From Paramecium octaurelia (Eukaryota; Ciliophora; Oligohymenophorea; Peniculida; Parameciidae): a DNA stretch of 64,000 nucleotides. The notes under the pieces were generated by a model. It searched no databases and had not been told where the DNA came from. It saw nothing but the letters and a program-made list of their open reading frames with translations. Shown here in pieces: positions 35,617-47,721 of this stretch. The translations under genes were made by a program, and so were the position numbers. Location of the stretch: assembly GCA_905182995.1 (NCBI GenBank), contig CAJJDP010000144.1, positions 124,001 to 188,000 of the forward strand, given 5' to 3'. Every line of letters starts with the position of its first letter. The first letter of the stretch is position 1.

Positions 35617-35987
35617 ATGAGAATAGATTAAATAAGCTTGTATTCAACAAAAAGTTAAATAAATCAGACTGAAACTGGTAAAAGGAGAATTAGAAAATAG
35701 GGGAGAAAGGTTTGAAAAATTGGATGATATCATCAAAGCATATTATAATAGAGATGGCATTATAAATAAGCTGGATTATATAAAGAGAAAAGAATTTATT
35801 TTAGTAAGTCTTACTAGATCTTCTTATTCAAAGAAAGGATTAAAATGCCATTTATATTGAGTGGTAGAATAGAAATCTCTAATATTTTTGAACTAATATT
35901 ATCAGTCGTTTAGGAACCATCTTTTTGAAATCTAAAAAGAGAAGTGAAGTGAAAAATCAAGTGGGAGACAGATGTTGCGATTTGTGA
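35617..35987 (+). CDS. small hypothetical protein spanning the duplication edge
   Basis: ATG 35617, introns of 28 nt (from 'gtattcaac'), 26 nt (from 'gtcttacta') and 35 nt (from 'gtcgtttag'), and TGA 35985-35987 give 93 residues, exactly in frame. It reads MRIDQISLLKLVKGELENRG, YYNRDGIINKLDYIKRKEF, PFILSGRIEISNIFELIL. No family recognised. Its first exon lies in the duplicated block and the rest in unique sequence to the right. It precedes channel D by about 150 bases on the same strand. Confidence 0.55.
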
Positions 35988-36138
35988 AAACAATTCTAAT
36001 TAGGTGATAAAGAGGAGAGAGAATATGATGATAAGATTAAAGAGGAGAGAGGTTTTAGAGGAATTTGAGAATAAGAAAACAATTCTATGGAGAACAACAA
36101 GAAAAAAATAGATTTTAAATGAGTATATAATTTTATAA

Positions 36139-39100
36139 ATGAATGGCACTGATATAATATTTTCAGCCTTAAGTTCATAACCTGAGAATCTTCAGATAGA
36201 ATTATAGGCAGAACAACAAAATGAATATGAAAAGGAATATTTGGAAGCGGATTTGGTTTCAAGAATACGGACAAGAAATCCAAGCACCAACAATTTCACA
36301 ATAAAATCAACAACAAATATAGACACTCGCAGAAATTGTGAGGTAATTGTTTACACATTAAGAAGCCATTAATCAATTAGGATGAGGATATTAAAAGGAA
36401 TACTTACAAAAAGACAGGCACTAATTTTATGAAATATTTTTATCTGAAACGATTCATCTAACGTATTCGGAACAATAGAACTAAGTTATCAAATGTCAAT
36501 GAAAATCACATCAAATTAATAAACGATAATTCAAGTGATAGGTATCATCAATATTATTTAGTTAAGTGATGATTTAGATTCTTAAATTAAATAATCATTA
36601 GCATTTTCAAATACGCAATGTCACCAAATTATTTCGTGATAGCACTCTGTCATCGCATGAACATCCATTCATCATTTGGATTAGAGAAAAATATTAATAA
36701 AGCAGAAAGTCTATATATGAGATTCTATCTAAAATCCCATAAGTGCATCCTGAATCCTTTAAAAAGATCATTTGGGACTACTGGACTATTGTTTTTAGGT
36801 TGCTTTTATTAATATTAATTCCATTAGAAATTGCATATAACCCTCAAATTTTATTTGAGAAATTGCTGGGTCTCACTTATACTATTATCATCATATTAAT
36901 AATTGATAATATATTGAGATTGAATACTATTTGTTACTTGAGTGGATAGGCAGTATATGATAGATGGAAAATTATCTAAGTGAATTTAAATCTATAGACA
37001 ATTTCAGACTTCGCATTAATATTTTTATTAATCTACTTTAGCAAAAATGAAGGAAATTAATTTAAATACTTGGTGCTACTAATATCTCTGACTCAACACT
37101 ATCAAATTAACTAAACCTTATAAAAAAGTGAAGAATCCCAATACTTCACCAAAAAGCAAAAAGCATTCATCAATTTATTTAAATTGATAATCTATTTGAT
37201 TTATGTTCTCCATTTATTTTCCTGTATATGGTTTTTCAATAGTTCATTAAACTAAGGGAATTCCTGGATCATCTTAAAAGAATTGGATCATTAATAGTGG
37301 CAACTCTAATATTTGGAAGCATTCTACTTTGCTATAGTCACTATGCTCACTATTGGGTATGGTGATAATGTACCAAAAACGTGGAATGAAAAAATCGTTG
37401 CAATATTCTTCATCTTAAGTGCCTGCTTATGGTTTTCGTACAGTATTAATGCCATTGGCACAATAATAAAAGAAATCAACTTACATTTTATGGAAAGAAG
37501 CAGAAAGATTAGAGTCATCAACAGATATATGCATCAAAGAAATATCCCATTTTCTTTGCAGTATAGAATCAGAGAATACTTGACCTTTAGATGGAAGGAG
37601 GAAGCAGAAATTGATTTGTAATAGGAAGAAACCCTATTGAATGAATTATCTGAAGAGTTGAAACAGGATCTCAAAAAGTAAGCCAATAATGTATTTTTCA
37701 AACATTGCGATTTTCTTTTTAAAAACTTCAGTTTGGAACTACAGAATTCTCTTTCACCTTTTATAAAAAGAAAAATAATTTAGCCTTAGAATACATTCTC
37801 CATTTACACTTTAAGTGAGGTGTATTAACCTCATTTGTGTTTTGTAGAATAAGGCTAATTGCAATATCAAAATATACTCAATGTGTCCTTGAAAACTGTA
37901 TAGAATCAAGGTTAGTTCTTGGAAGTATCGGAATTCATTGAAGAAAATGATAATGCATAAACCTTTAAAGCAATAGGATATGTGAGTTTACTTGTATTGA
38001 GCAAGGTATTTAATATTCTTAGATTTCTAGTCAGATTTCATGTCAGTTATACGCTAATATCCCAAAGATTATTAAAAGTATTGTAATTTAAAAGATTAAT
38101 TTGTACTCCAAGTAAATCCTAAACATTTACTATTTGGATAATATTGTGCAGCTTGCAATATCAACACTCATGGATTAAAAGAGTGTCCAAATTTATCTCT
38201 CAGTATTGACAGAGAATTGATTGTCAAGAGATATCAATATTCATACGATCAACAAAGGAAATATAAGAGGAGATCTAAAAAGAGAGGAAAGACATCTTTT
38301 TCGACTAGATGTGATAGAGAAATCATAGAATAATTCGCAATATATTTTTAAAATGAGCAACCTAAATTAGTTTAGAATTAGTTATCAAAATAATTGACAC
38401 AAGAACAAGATTTCGATGATGGCAAATCTGATATAAATGATTAATCTCCAATAAATAAAACATTTCATTTTAAAAGATAGGAATCTATACAATTGCCAAG
38501 GTGCTCTTTGTAAAGTGGAGAAGCAATATCGATTTAGAAGTAAATAAATATTAATGATTCTATTGTTTCGAGTGAAAATACTTCAATATAGAATTTAAAA
38601 TTGTCTACCAGATAATAATGCATGCTTACTACTAATAAATTTATGACTGCTAAATTATCAAAATACAAAAAGATGTGTTCTCAATAAAATCAAAGAATTC
38701 CTTTGATTGATACTGATGAATCATTGAAGATTGATATGTAGGATTGTATTTATTAAAATATAGAATTATTGTACAATAAGATTTTCAACGAAGAAGCAAT
38801 AATTCCTGTGGATAGATCGATATACGATTTACAAATTTTGTACTTTTCACTTAAAGCGCAATAAGGTATAGAGCAATTTGAGGTTGTCAAAAACTTCAGC
38901 TCTTATATGGTCAATCATAACATCGAGAATATTATATTATAAATAGAGTAGAAATATCATACCTTGCTGTTGAAGCCCATCACTTAGCTAATACGATTTA
39001 TGTATTATCCATATGAATTCATAATGAAATTTTAAAAAATAAAGACACAGAGATTGAAATTGCTCAATTTTTACAAGAAAAGATCCTTTAAGAACTTGAA

Positions 39101-39194
39101 ATAGAAGCCATCGAAAATAAATGATTTAGTAAGAAAATGGGAGACCCCCAGAAAATCTTATCGTTTTAGTGTTATAATTCCGAATGATGAGTGA
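36139..39194 (+). CDS. K+ channel D: paralogue of A and B, with CCHC zinc knuckle
   Basis: ATG 36139 to TGA 39192-39194, about 990 residues after several introns (20 and 25 nt early on). Recognisable parts are the N-terminal acidic block with YEKEYLEADL, TGTNFMKYFYLKRFIQR, S1 (HPESFKKIIWDYWTIVFRLL), S5 (LIYVLHLFSCIWFFNSSL), pore TMLTIGYGDNVP (37343-37378), S6 (FFILSACLWFSYSINAIG), C-linker (YMHQRNIPFSLQYRIREYL), a CNBD-like fold (CFVEQGQLQYQN, GYVSLLVLSK), CAACNINTHGLKEC (38145-38186; CCHC) and a long polar tail. The frame is open upstream of the ATG, but similarity to channel A's N-terminus supports this start. S4 lacks basic repeats. Confidence 0.85.
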
Positions 39195-39249
39195 TTAAAT
39201 TGATTTGTTATTACATGAAATTTATTGATTAATATTAATTATAAATAAG

Positions 39250-42200
39250 ATGCTTCAAGGTAGAATGGATGATAATCAATGGATTAATGATGATCACATG
39301 GATTAGGTATGAGTATATGTTAAATCAAAGCCTGAGGATGTTGGGTTTGACAAGGAAGAGATATAAAGAGTGGAATTGTTTGTCAATAAGCCATTTGATA
39401 TTCCCAATTTTCCAAAGAATGAGCAGATAAAGTAGGCAGGGATCTCCTCACATATGTTTGTGATAATAACAAGACAGAATAACATATATCGATGGAGGCC
39501 AGAGAGAGACGATCATTGTGTGTAGATGGAATTGCCAGAGGTTCAATAAAGTGGTCTGACAGGGAAATTGCTGGGAGGAAAGAAGAATGAGAGGAAGGAT
39601 ATTATCTTAGAGAAACTATTTTTATTTGGACCACATGCTTTGATCGTGTCAGACAACGGGGAAAGCTTTTATATCAATGTAAGATCAGACAGGATCCGAT
39701 CAATGGAACAATTGAAGGGGAAACAGATCAAATGCGTAGGTTGGGATGATCAATGTGATGAAACTGACACTCATGAAATACTTCTAGCGACGAAAGATTC
39801 AAAAATCTACATTTATAGAATCGATTGTAGACAAGCAGAGGTAAGAGAAGAAGAAGCCAAATTGATGGTCACCATTCCCAATGAGAGGTAAATCAATCAG
39901 ATAGAACAATTCACAGTGATGTACGATAATAATAAATACGCTTGTGTTGTTGTTTCAACCAACTTTAGTTTGTTCTTCTTTTATGGATTAAACAGTTTAA
40001 GCATTTTATTTACCAAATACAAAGATCCTCAAAGTGTTGCTAGAGCAGAGTCATAGCCATCTCGTTATCACACGAGTTTATTGGCTGTATCTCAAAGGAA
40101 AAACTCATTTCTATTTACAAATGGCAAATCATTAAATTTATTCACTCTACCTGAGAAGGATTTGAATGAATCAATATTGCAATAGGCAAAGCAATTGAAA
40201 TCAGTTAACAATTATTCAGAGATGCCAGTCCAAATTGGATTAACAGACTTCCATTACTTTATTTTAAGTGCTGATTCATTGACCATATTCAGCAAAATTA
40301 CTTAATAGGAAGTCCAAAAATACGAGCTCAGAGGTATGGGTCGAATAATGGGTATGTAATATGAGAGGGATGGCTAAGTATTTTGGATTTATTCTGAAAG
40401 GACATTTTGTAAGATAGAGACCGAAGATGAAGACAAGGAAGCATGGAAATTGTTGATGGATTAAAAAATGTACGTTGAAGCTTATGAGATATCAAACAAA
40501 TATAATTCAGAATACACTAAATACATTGCTGGATTATGTGGAGATCAACTATTCTAATAGAAAAGATATAATGAAGCTGCGACATATTATGAAAAGTCTT
40601 CGAAACATTTCGAAGAGATCTTCTTGAAGTTTTTGAATTGCGATGACATGAAAGCTAGAATTGGATTAGAATAGTATCTCAAACATTTAATAAATAACTT
40701 GAAGGGAGAAATTGAAAGGACTCTTGTATTGGGATGGCTTGCAGAACTATTGATTTATAGATTAAACGAATAAGAGAAGTTAATACATGAAACTAAGACT
40801 TATGAGAATGAAGCTTAGAGAGACAAAGATATCAAAGAAAAGAAATAATAATTAAACCAATTAAATGAAGATCTAGATCAATTCTTGAAAACTTATAAGT
40901 TGGAATTAGATTAGAATCTAGTGTATCAAATTATGGTAAGTCATGGTCGATTGTAAAATTGTGTTGAATATGCTAAACTCAATAACAATTATGAGATGAT
41001 CATTTAACATTACATTAATGAAGAAAATTATAAAGAAGCCATTAAAAACTTGAATAATGTAAAGGAAAAGAGTTCAATGGAAATCATCTAAAAATATTCA
41101 TTTATTCTTATGAGACATGAACCAGAATAAACATTAGATATTCTATAAAAGAATATTAAGAAATTTGATTAAACTAAGATCATTGGTGGTCTCATGAATA
41201 TTCCTGTAGAAAAAAGAGAATTTGGAATTAGATTCTTAGAACATTCAATCAATAAACTAGATTGTGCTGATAAAAGTATACATAATATCTTAATATTCTT
41301 TTTAACTTAACCATTGCAGAAAGAGAAACTTAATTATTACTTATAGGAATAAGAAGCGATCTTGAAAAAGACTGAGAAGGTAAACTTTGACTTAGATTTT
41401 GCTTTAAGACTATTCAAATAGGCAAGTTGTATTGATGCTCAAATCACTATTTATGGAATGATGTCTCTTTATACCGAATCAGTTACTTTGGCTTTAGATT
41501 ATGGAATGATTGAGAAGGCTAAGGAGTATGCTTAAAAACCAGAGGATGATGATGAGAAAAAGAAGAAATTATGGATGATGATTGCTGAAAGATTGCTATC
41601 TTAAAATTAAGATATTGATAAGGTCATTGAACTTACGAAGAATAGTTAGCAAATTAAGATTGAAGATCTTTTGCCTCACTTTAATGAAAACATCAAGATT
41701 GAATAATTCAAGGATGAAATCTGTAATTCACTTAAGAAGTATAATGAAGAGATTGAGAAATTAAAAGATGAGATGAAAAAGCTATCAGCAAATTCAGATT
41801 AATTAAAGAATGAATTGAAGATGACAAAAAATAAGTTCTTAATTATTGATACATAATAAAAATGTGATCATTGTGCTAAATAACTGTTCAATGATACATT
41901 CTACATATTCCCATGTAATCATGGATTTCATAAAGTATAATTAAACAATATAATCTAGGATTGCATAGTCACTAAGATCAAATCCTTGCCTCAACATCAA
42001 GCCAATATTCCATAGATAGAGACATATGATATGACAATGTAATCTATTTTAGTCAAATCCAATCCCAATCAGAATGCTAGTAAAAAATAATAAGGTAACA
42101 AATGACTCTATTTTCTATTAGATGGTCAATCCTTCTTTTAAATAATGAACATATTTGGAGGAGCAAAATAGGAATAGAGACCATAATCCACATTAACTCC

Positions 42201-42348
42201 AGATGAAGAGAAGCTATTGAGAGAAACCAAAGAAAAGTTTGACAAAATTGTTGCTAGTGAGTGTATCTTTTGTGGACCCAAAGTTGTTGATTCTATTCAA
42301 TTTGGATTTGAATTGGATGCAAGAGAGAAAGATACATGGAGTTTATGA
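39250..42348 (+). CDS. VPS18: vacuolar sorting protein Vps18 (HOPS/CORVET subunit)
   Basis: ATG 39250 to TGA 42346-42348, with a 24-nt intron after the first 19 codons and a possible 27-nt intron near 42100; about 1,016 residues, the family's usual size. The N-terminal half is a beta-propeller (LEKLFLFGPHALIVSDNGES; HEILLATKDSKIYIYRID). The middle is an alpha-solenoid with clathrin-repeat texture (YVEAYEISNKYNSEYTKYIA, AGLCGDQLFQQKRYNEAATY). The C-terminus has a RING-type finger typical of Vps18 (CDHCAKQLFNDTFYIFPCNH, GFH), with GESECIFCGPKVVDSI-like sequence at the end. HOPS/CORVET tethers endosomes and lysosomes; the SNARE gene in the window belongs to a different step. Confidence 0.85.
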
Positions 42349-42399
42349 ATAAATTATATAATAAACAATGTTAAAATAAATGTTTATTGCTTAAGATAC

Positions 42400-43223
42400 T
42401 CAAAAGTTTGGTAATCTGCTTCCGCCATCTAGTCTAATGACTTCTCCTGTTAGGTATGAGCATTAGCAAATTCCAATAACAGAATCCGCAAATTCAGAAG
42501 GTTAACCAAATCTCTCCAAAGCAGCTGATTTTCTCAATGGAGCCAGTACTTTTTCTGATAAATTATGTCCCATTGGAGTTTAGAAAACCTTAAAATAATG
42601 ACATGTCATAATACTCCAGGTGCCAAAGTCATAACTCTGATTCCATACTTTCCTAAATCTCTTGCCATTGGTAATGTCATTCCAATTACGGCTCCCTTGC
42701 TTGCAGAATAAACAGTTTGACCTTTTTATCCTTCTATGCCTGCAAGACTGGCCACATTAATTATGACTCCTCTCTCTTTGAATTCTCCTTGTGGTTCTTA
42801 TTTTATCATTTCTACGGCTGCATGTTTTGATACATTGAAAGTTCCAACAACATTGATTTTCAAGACTCTCATCATTTCATCGACTGGAATAGTTCCTTTG
42901 GATGTGACTAAGTATCCAGCAGAAATGACACCAGCTGAATTTACAACGATGTGAATTCCACCAAATTCACTTACTGTGTATTTAATCAATTAGATAACAT
43001 TTTCTTCATTTGAAACATCAGTCTTAAAGAATTTCAAATTAGGGGTATTCTACTCTGATAAAATTTTATCGCCAGCTTCCTATTTGTATTACTAGACTAT
43101 TACTTAATTGAAATCTGCAATGACTACTTTGCATCCTTTTGCCAAAAAGGCTAAAACTGTAGCCAATCCCAAACCTGAAGCTCCTCCTGTAACTAAGCAA
43201 ACTGTATTCTGATCTAATTTCAT
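42400..43223 (-). CDS. short-chain dehydrogenase, HSD17B10-like (copy 1)
   Basis: ATG 43223 to TGA (TCA 42400-42402) with a 26-nt intron near 42575-42600 gives about 265 residues. NAD-binding TGGASGLG, the acidic ADF after beta-2, NSAG, the catalytic Ser region and YSASKG (YxxxK), then [14 protein letters not shown] and APGV follow the classical SDR order. [15 protein letters not shown] at the end is typical of the type-10 17-beta-hydroxysteroid/3-hydroxyacyl-CoA dehydrogenase branch, usually mitochondrial. Substrate is inferred from the branch. It is 33 bases downstream of a paralogue on the same strand. Confidence 0.87.
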
Positions 43224-43256
43224 AAATAATGACGTCTGATTTATTAATAATATTAA

Positions 43257-44066
43257 TCATAAATGAGGCACACGTAATCCTCCATCTAAACGCAAAACAC
43301 ACCCCGTTAAATACTCTGATTAATATATCATTTCGACTAGCTAGGCAAATTCTTTTGCTGCTCCTAATCTTCCCAAAGCCACTTGAGATTCTAATTGTTC
43401 TTTAATTTTAGGTTAAATCATTTCAAACATTGGTGTGTATATGATCTAATTTAGTTTTTATAATAAGGTTTTACTCCTGGTGCAATTGTGACTACTCGGA
43501 TTCCATGTTTTCCTAGGTCTCGTGCCATAGGTAATGTCATTGCAATCACAGCTCCCTTTGAGGCTGAATATATCACTTGACCTCTTTGGCCTTCTATGCC
43601 AGCCAAGCTTGCTACATTCACAATCACTCCCTTAACCTTAGAGTTTATCATGTGCTAAGCAGCATATTTGCAAACATTGAATGTGCCTATAACATTGATC
43701 TACAATAATATATTCATTTCAGATGTTGAAGCAACACTTGATCTAGTTGCTGTCATCTAGGCTGATGGAATCCCAGCTGAATTCACTACTAAATTGATTT
43801 ATCCAAATTCTTTGACTGTAAATTCAATCAAATTTCTTATCTCTTCTTCGTTTTAGACATCACACTTAAAGTATCTAAGATTGCCGTTCTCGAATGCCTT
43901 GATTAATTCTGCACCTTTCTCCTTGCAAATTCATTTATATTTCAACCTCATTAAAATCTGCTGCCACAACTTTGCATTGCTTTTAGAGTAACAATTCAAC
44001 TGTGGCCAAACCCAATCCTGACGCTCCCCCTGTTACTATAGCTACCGTCTTGGAACCGAGTTACAT
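43257..44066 (-). CDS. short-chain dehydrogenase, HSD17B10-like (copy 2)
   Basis: ATG 44066 to TGA (TCA 43257-43259) with introns of 25 and 29 nt gives 251 residues, exactly in frame. Same motifs as copy 1: [73 protein letters not shown], and [12 protein letters not shown]. The pair are head-to-tail duplicates that have diverged clearly, especially in the substrate loop, so the duplication is not recent and is not the assembly artefact seen elsewhere in the window. Confidence 0.87.
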
Positions 44067-44671
44067 CCAATTTAATAATAATTAAAATAGAATACTCTCA
44101 ATTGATTATCAGAAATCCAGAGATTCTATACTGTACTAACTACTTTAAATTTAACATATCAGAAGGCTAATATCATTCTTTTAACTAATTGACTAAACTT
44201 TATAATATTTAAAATAAACAATTGAATACATAATAACTAATAAGATTCTTCTACTTCCTTCATACATTATTAGCCTCAACTATGGTTTATTGATATAGGA
44301 AATTTGTTTTTAACCTCAAGATTGAAAAAAATAATGTTAATGATTCTCAAAAATACCACTTCATTGAAGAACCATGAAGAAACTAATTTTTATTAATACA
44401 ACTGTTTTGTCCTATATATACACGTCATAAGCATATCCGAATTTATTAATTACTAGATCTTCAATATATATTGGATATCATTCCTCTTTAATAATATAAT
44501 TATAATGATTTCAATTATGAATTCCAACAAATAAAATAAAATAACATAGCCTGAATCTAAAGTTTTATTGCGATTAAACCAAATTGATGAACTTAAAATG
44601 TGAGTATTAGAAAAAGTAGTTAAATCAATAAATAAATTAATTCATTAAACAAATAATTCATCCTTATAAAA
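44067..44671. other. intergenic region, possible upstream exons of the histidine kinase
   Basis: About 600 AT-rich bases between divergent genes. I see no confident coding frame or RNA gene. The kinase start downstream is provisional, so a short 5' exon could be hidden here. Confidence 0.35.
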
Positions 44672-47637
44672 ATGAAAGATAATAATATTAGTTATACATC
44701 TAATGCGAAAGATAATATTAAGAACTCAATTAAAATCATTAACTTTCTATTCTTATTAAAGTAACTAAAAAATTAATAAAATACATAATCAAAAATTTAA
44801 GAAGTCATCTACTTAAAAATTAATAAACCACATGTTTCATTTACAAAGAAGATATATATTATCTAAAAAAGATCTATATTGGTGATCACAAATAACAAGC
44901 ACAATATGTTTACAAAATCAAATTCAGAATATAAAATTATATAAAACCTTAATTTGAAGTTTACTAAGATTTTAATTAATGAGTATATTCCTATAATTAA
45001 TTATTTGAATTATGCCATGGATAGTTTGAGTAGTTGCTAATTAAGACTTTATGTAAATCAATAATTGAAGCAATATTATTAATAAATTTTAATAGATAGT
45101 CAAAATTCAGAAACGAATGATCTAATTTTTGCATAAAAATTGCAGAACTTTTGGAAGATAATAAGTATCATATAGGGCATTATATATTATAATTTAATAA
45201 CAATAATTTTGATGAGTAATTTTATTTTTTTTTCTAAATATACTTATCAGATGAAATTGTATCTTGATATTTTCTAAATTTTATAATAAATAAAGCATTT
45301 GATCATATCTATTTCTAAATTAATTAAATTAATAATGATTAAACTAAAATTAATAATATATTAGATTATATGCAATTCTTCAGCTGCAATAATAATCAGT
45401 GCAATTTTCGAAGAATACATATCCATATCAATTTATGGTTCCATATTATTATTTACAATACTATTTTGTATCATGAAATAATCAAAGCTCTAACAGGTCA
45501 TTTAATTTATACTAATACTTCTAATTTAGGAAAACTCTAGGTATAACCAAAAGGAATATTAACATTTTCAATTTTAATTGAGTTGGATTTATTTGGCTTA
45601 TTAGCTAATTCAAAATAATCCTAACTTTGAATTACTTATTTTGTTGGAATTGCTATTTTCGTCAGTAATTTAGATGATAATTTCCTTCGAGGCTTACAAT
45701 TCTACATTTTATTTGAGTTTGTCGACTACAATTATATATACTCTCATCATCATTGTGTACTAGTATTAAAAAAGAAAGGAATAATACATTAAATCATTAG
45801 ACCTAGAACTAATGACTCCAAAAATGAATGAATTCTAGCGAATATTGATAAACAAAGCATAGACCACAAGAAGCAATGAAATATAAATATTGGACCATTT
45901 ACCAATTGGGTTAGTTGTCTTAACATTAGATCATAATTTTTAATACATGAATAAAAGAGCAAAAATCTTATTGGAGAGAGCTTCAAATACTCAAATAACA
46001 GAGGACAATGTTGTAATCATCATCAAAGAACTACTAATGAAGTATGAAATCAAAAATATTTTAAAGATGCTTCAATGAAAAAATAACAAGCCTTGGAAAT
46101 CTATTTCGTCCTAGTTAAACTAGAATTAATTAATTAATAACCAAATTCAATCAAAAACAAAGAGTGAGCATGCCAAATCTTGATGATAACTTCATAAAAT
46201 AAATTGATCCTATCAATAGTATATTGAATTAGTTTAATGATTTTGCTCCAAATTCTTAATAATTTATGGATGTATTATAATATATATTTATAGAACAAAT
46301 ATAGAATTCAATTCAATTATAAAGGCAAAAAAAGATGCTTTAGATTTCATTTTATGAGACTCCATGATTAGATTATAATCAATTTATTAGATGAGACATC
46401 TAGAATAGGGAAATTAGATTAGAAGAGTAAGCACATTTTTCAGAATTAATTGCTAAACTCATTTTCACATGAACTAAAAACACCTTTAAATTGTATTTAA
46501 TAACTGGTGGAAGTTGTTATGTTGAAAGTGAATACGGATCTATAAGAAAATATATTGAAACCAATAAAATGGCAAACTGATTTATTGCTTTTTTAAATCA
46601 ATGATATACTTGACTATGCATCTTTTGAGATCAATGATTTTCGTTGGGATTTTTCATTGTTTTTTTTAGAGGATTTGTTACAAGAATGCATTTCAATATA
46701 TTATTAGGCTTGCAAATAAAAAGATATAGATCTAAAATTAGAAAAGAATTCATAAGATAAACATATGGTGAATAATGACTATAAAAGGATGAAATAGGTA
46801 ATTGTAAATCTTTTAAACAACTCAATCAAATTCACATAATAGCAAGGTGAAATAGTCCTAAAAGTATAAGAGGCATAAAATAATCTGTATTTAATTTAAG
46901 TAATCGACACTGGACTAGGTTTATCATCCGAGTAGCTTTGGCAATTGCAAATGAATATTGAATAGGACAATTTGCAAAGTGAATATCATCAATTCCATGT
47001 AGGGTTGGGATTAAAGGTTGCTAACAGATTGATTAGAGGCATGTCATCGTTATAAAACGGGTTAAATATAGATTCAACTTTGAATAAAGGCACAATTATA
47101 TCATTCACCATTGAAGATTTCTTGGAGGATAACAATAGTTAAGGATCAGGATCAGAAACAATAATGAAAGATGTTTAATTGAGTAGATAATTGAGTCAAC
47201 TTACAACAAGAGAGTTTAAATTTATCAAATAAATAATTTGTAAATGTAATAAAATTTTGATTGCAGATGATATACCTTTTAATCACCATGCTTTGAAAAT
47301 GATCCTACAAGAATTAAATTATCAGGCTGACAGTGTTTATGATGGTCAGTAAGCTATAGATTTTGTTTAATAAAGAATTAAGAACAATAAGTGTCATCCG
47401 TTTTATTCATTAATTTTGATGGATATAGAGATGCCTAAGTAAAATGGATTTGAAGCATCCCTAAAAATTAAGTAGATACTTGGGGATTAAAGTGATTAAA
47501 CTACAATTGTAATGTGTTCAGCATATGATAATTAAGAGTGTATCAAAATGTGTTAGAATTGTTTAATGAGCGATGTGTTGCCAAAACCTATTACAAAAAT
47601 GAGTTTATAGTATATCATCGAGAAATATCTCAGATGA
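44672..47637 (+). CDS. hybrid histidine kinase 1 (multi-TM, HisKA-HATPase-REC)
   Basis: ATG 44672 to TGA 47635-47637; removing introns of 25 and 22 nt gives about 972 residues, exactly in frame. The N-terminal half holds several membrane segments (IICNSSAAIIISAIF; SIYGSILLFTILFCIM; STTIIYTLIIIVYQYQ). A PAS-like stretch (LDHLPIGLVVLTLDHNFQYM) precedes the H-box SFSHELKTPLNCIQQL, phospho-acceptor His at 46468-46470. Next come the N-box (VIVNLLNNSIKF), G-boxes (DTGLGLS, VGLGLKVANRLI), and a receiver with ADDIPFNHHALKMI, LILMDIEMP (phospho-Asp 47422-47424) and PKPI. All catalytic marks are present. Eukaryotic hybrid kinases pass phosphate His to Asp to an HPt protein. Confidence 0.86.
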
Positions 47638-47721
47638 ATGTTAGCTGAAACATACTTAAGTTTGACTGAAAGATTCCTATTTATGTATTTATTAAATAAT
47701 AATATACAGTTTAATTAAATT

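Larger units (their letters stand above)
33060..35660. repeat. 1,300-bp perfect direct duplication flanking a single N (assembly overlap)
   Basis: Bases 33060-34359 and 34361-35660 appear identical at offset 1301, with only the N at 34360 between. The bZIP gene is completed only through the left flank of copy 1, and the 35617 gene only through the right flank of copy 2, so each outer flank is genuine and the middle is redundant. One biological copy is expected. Confidence 0.9.
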
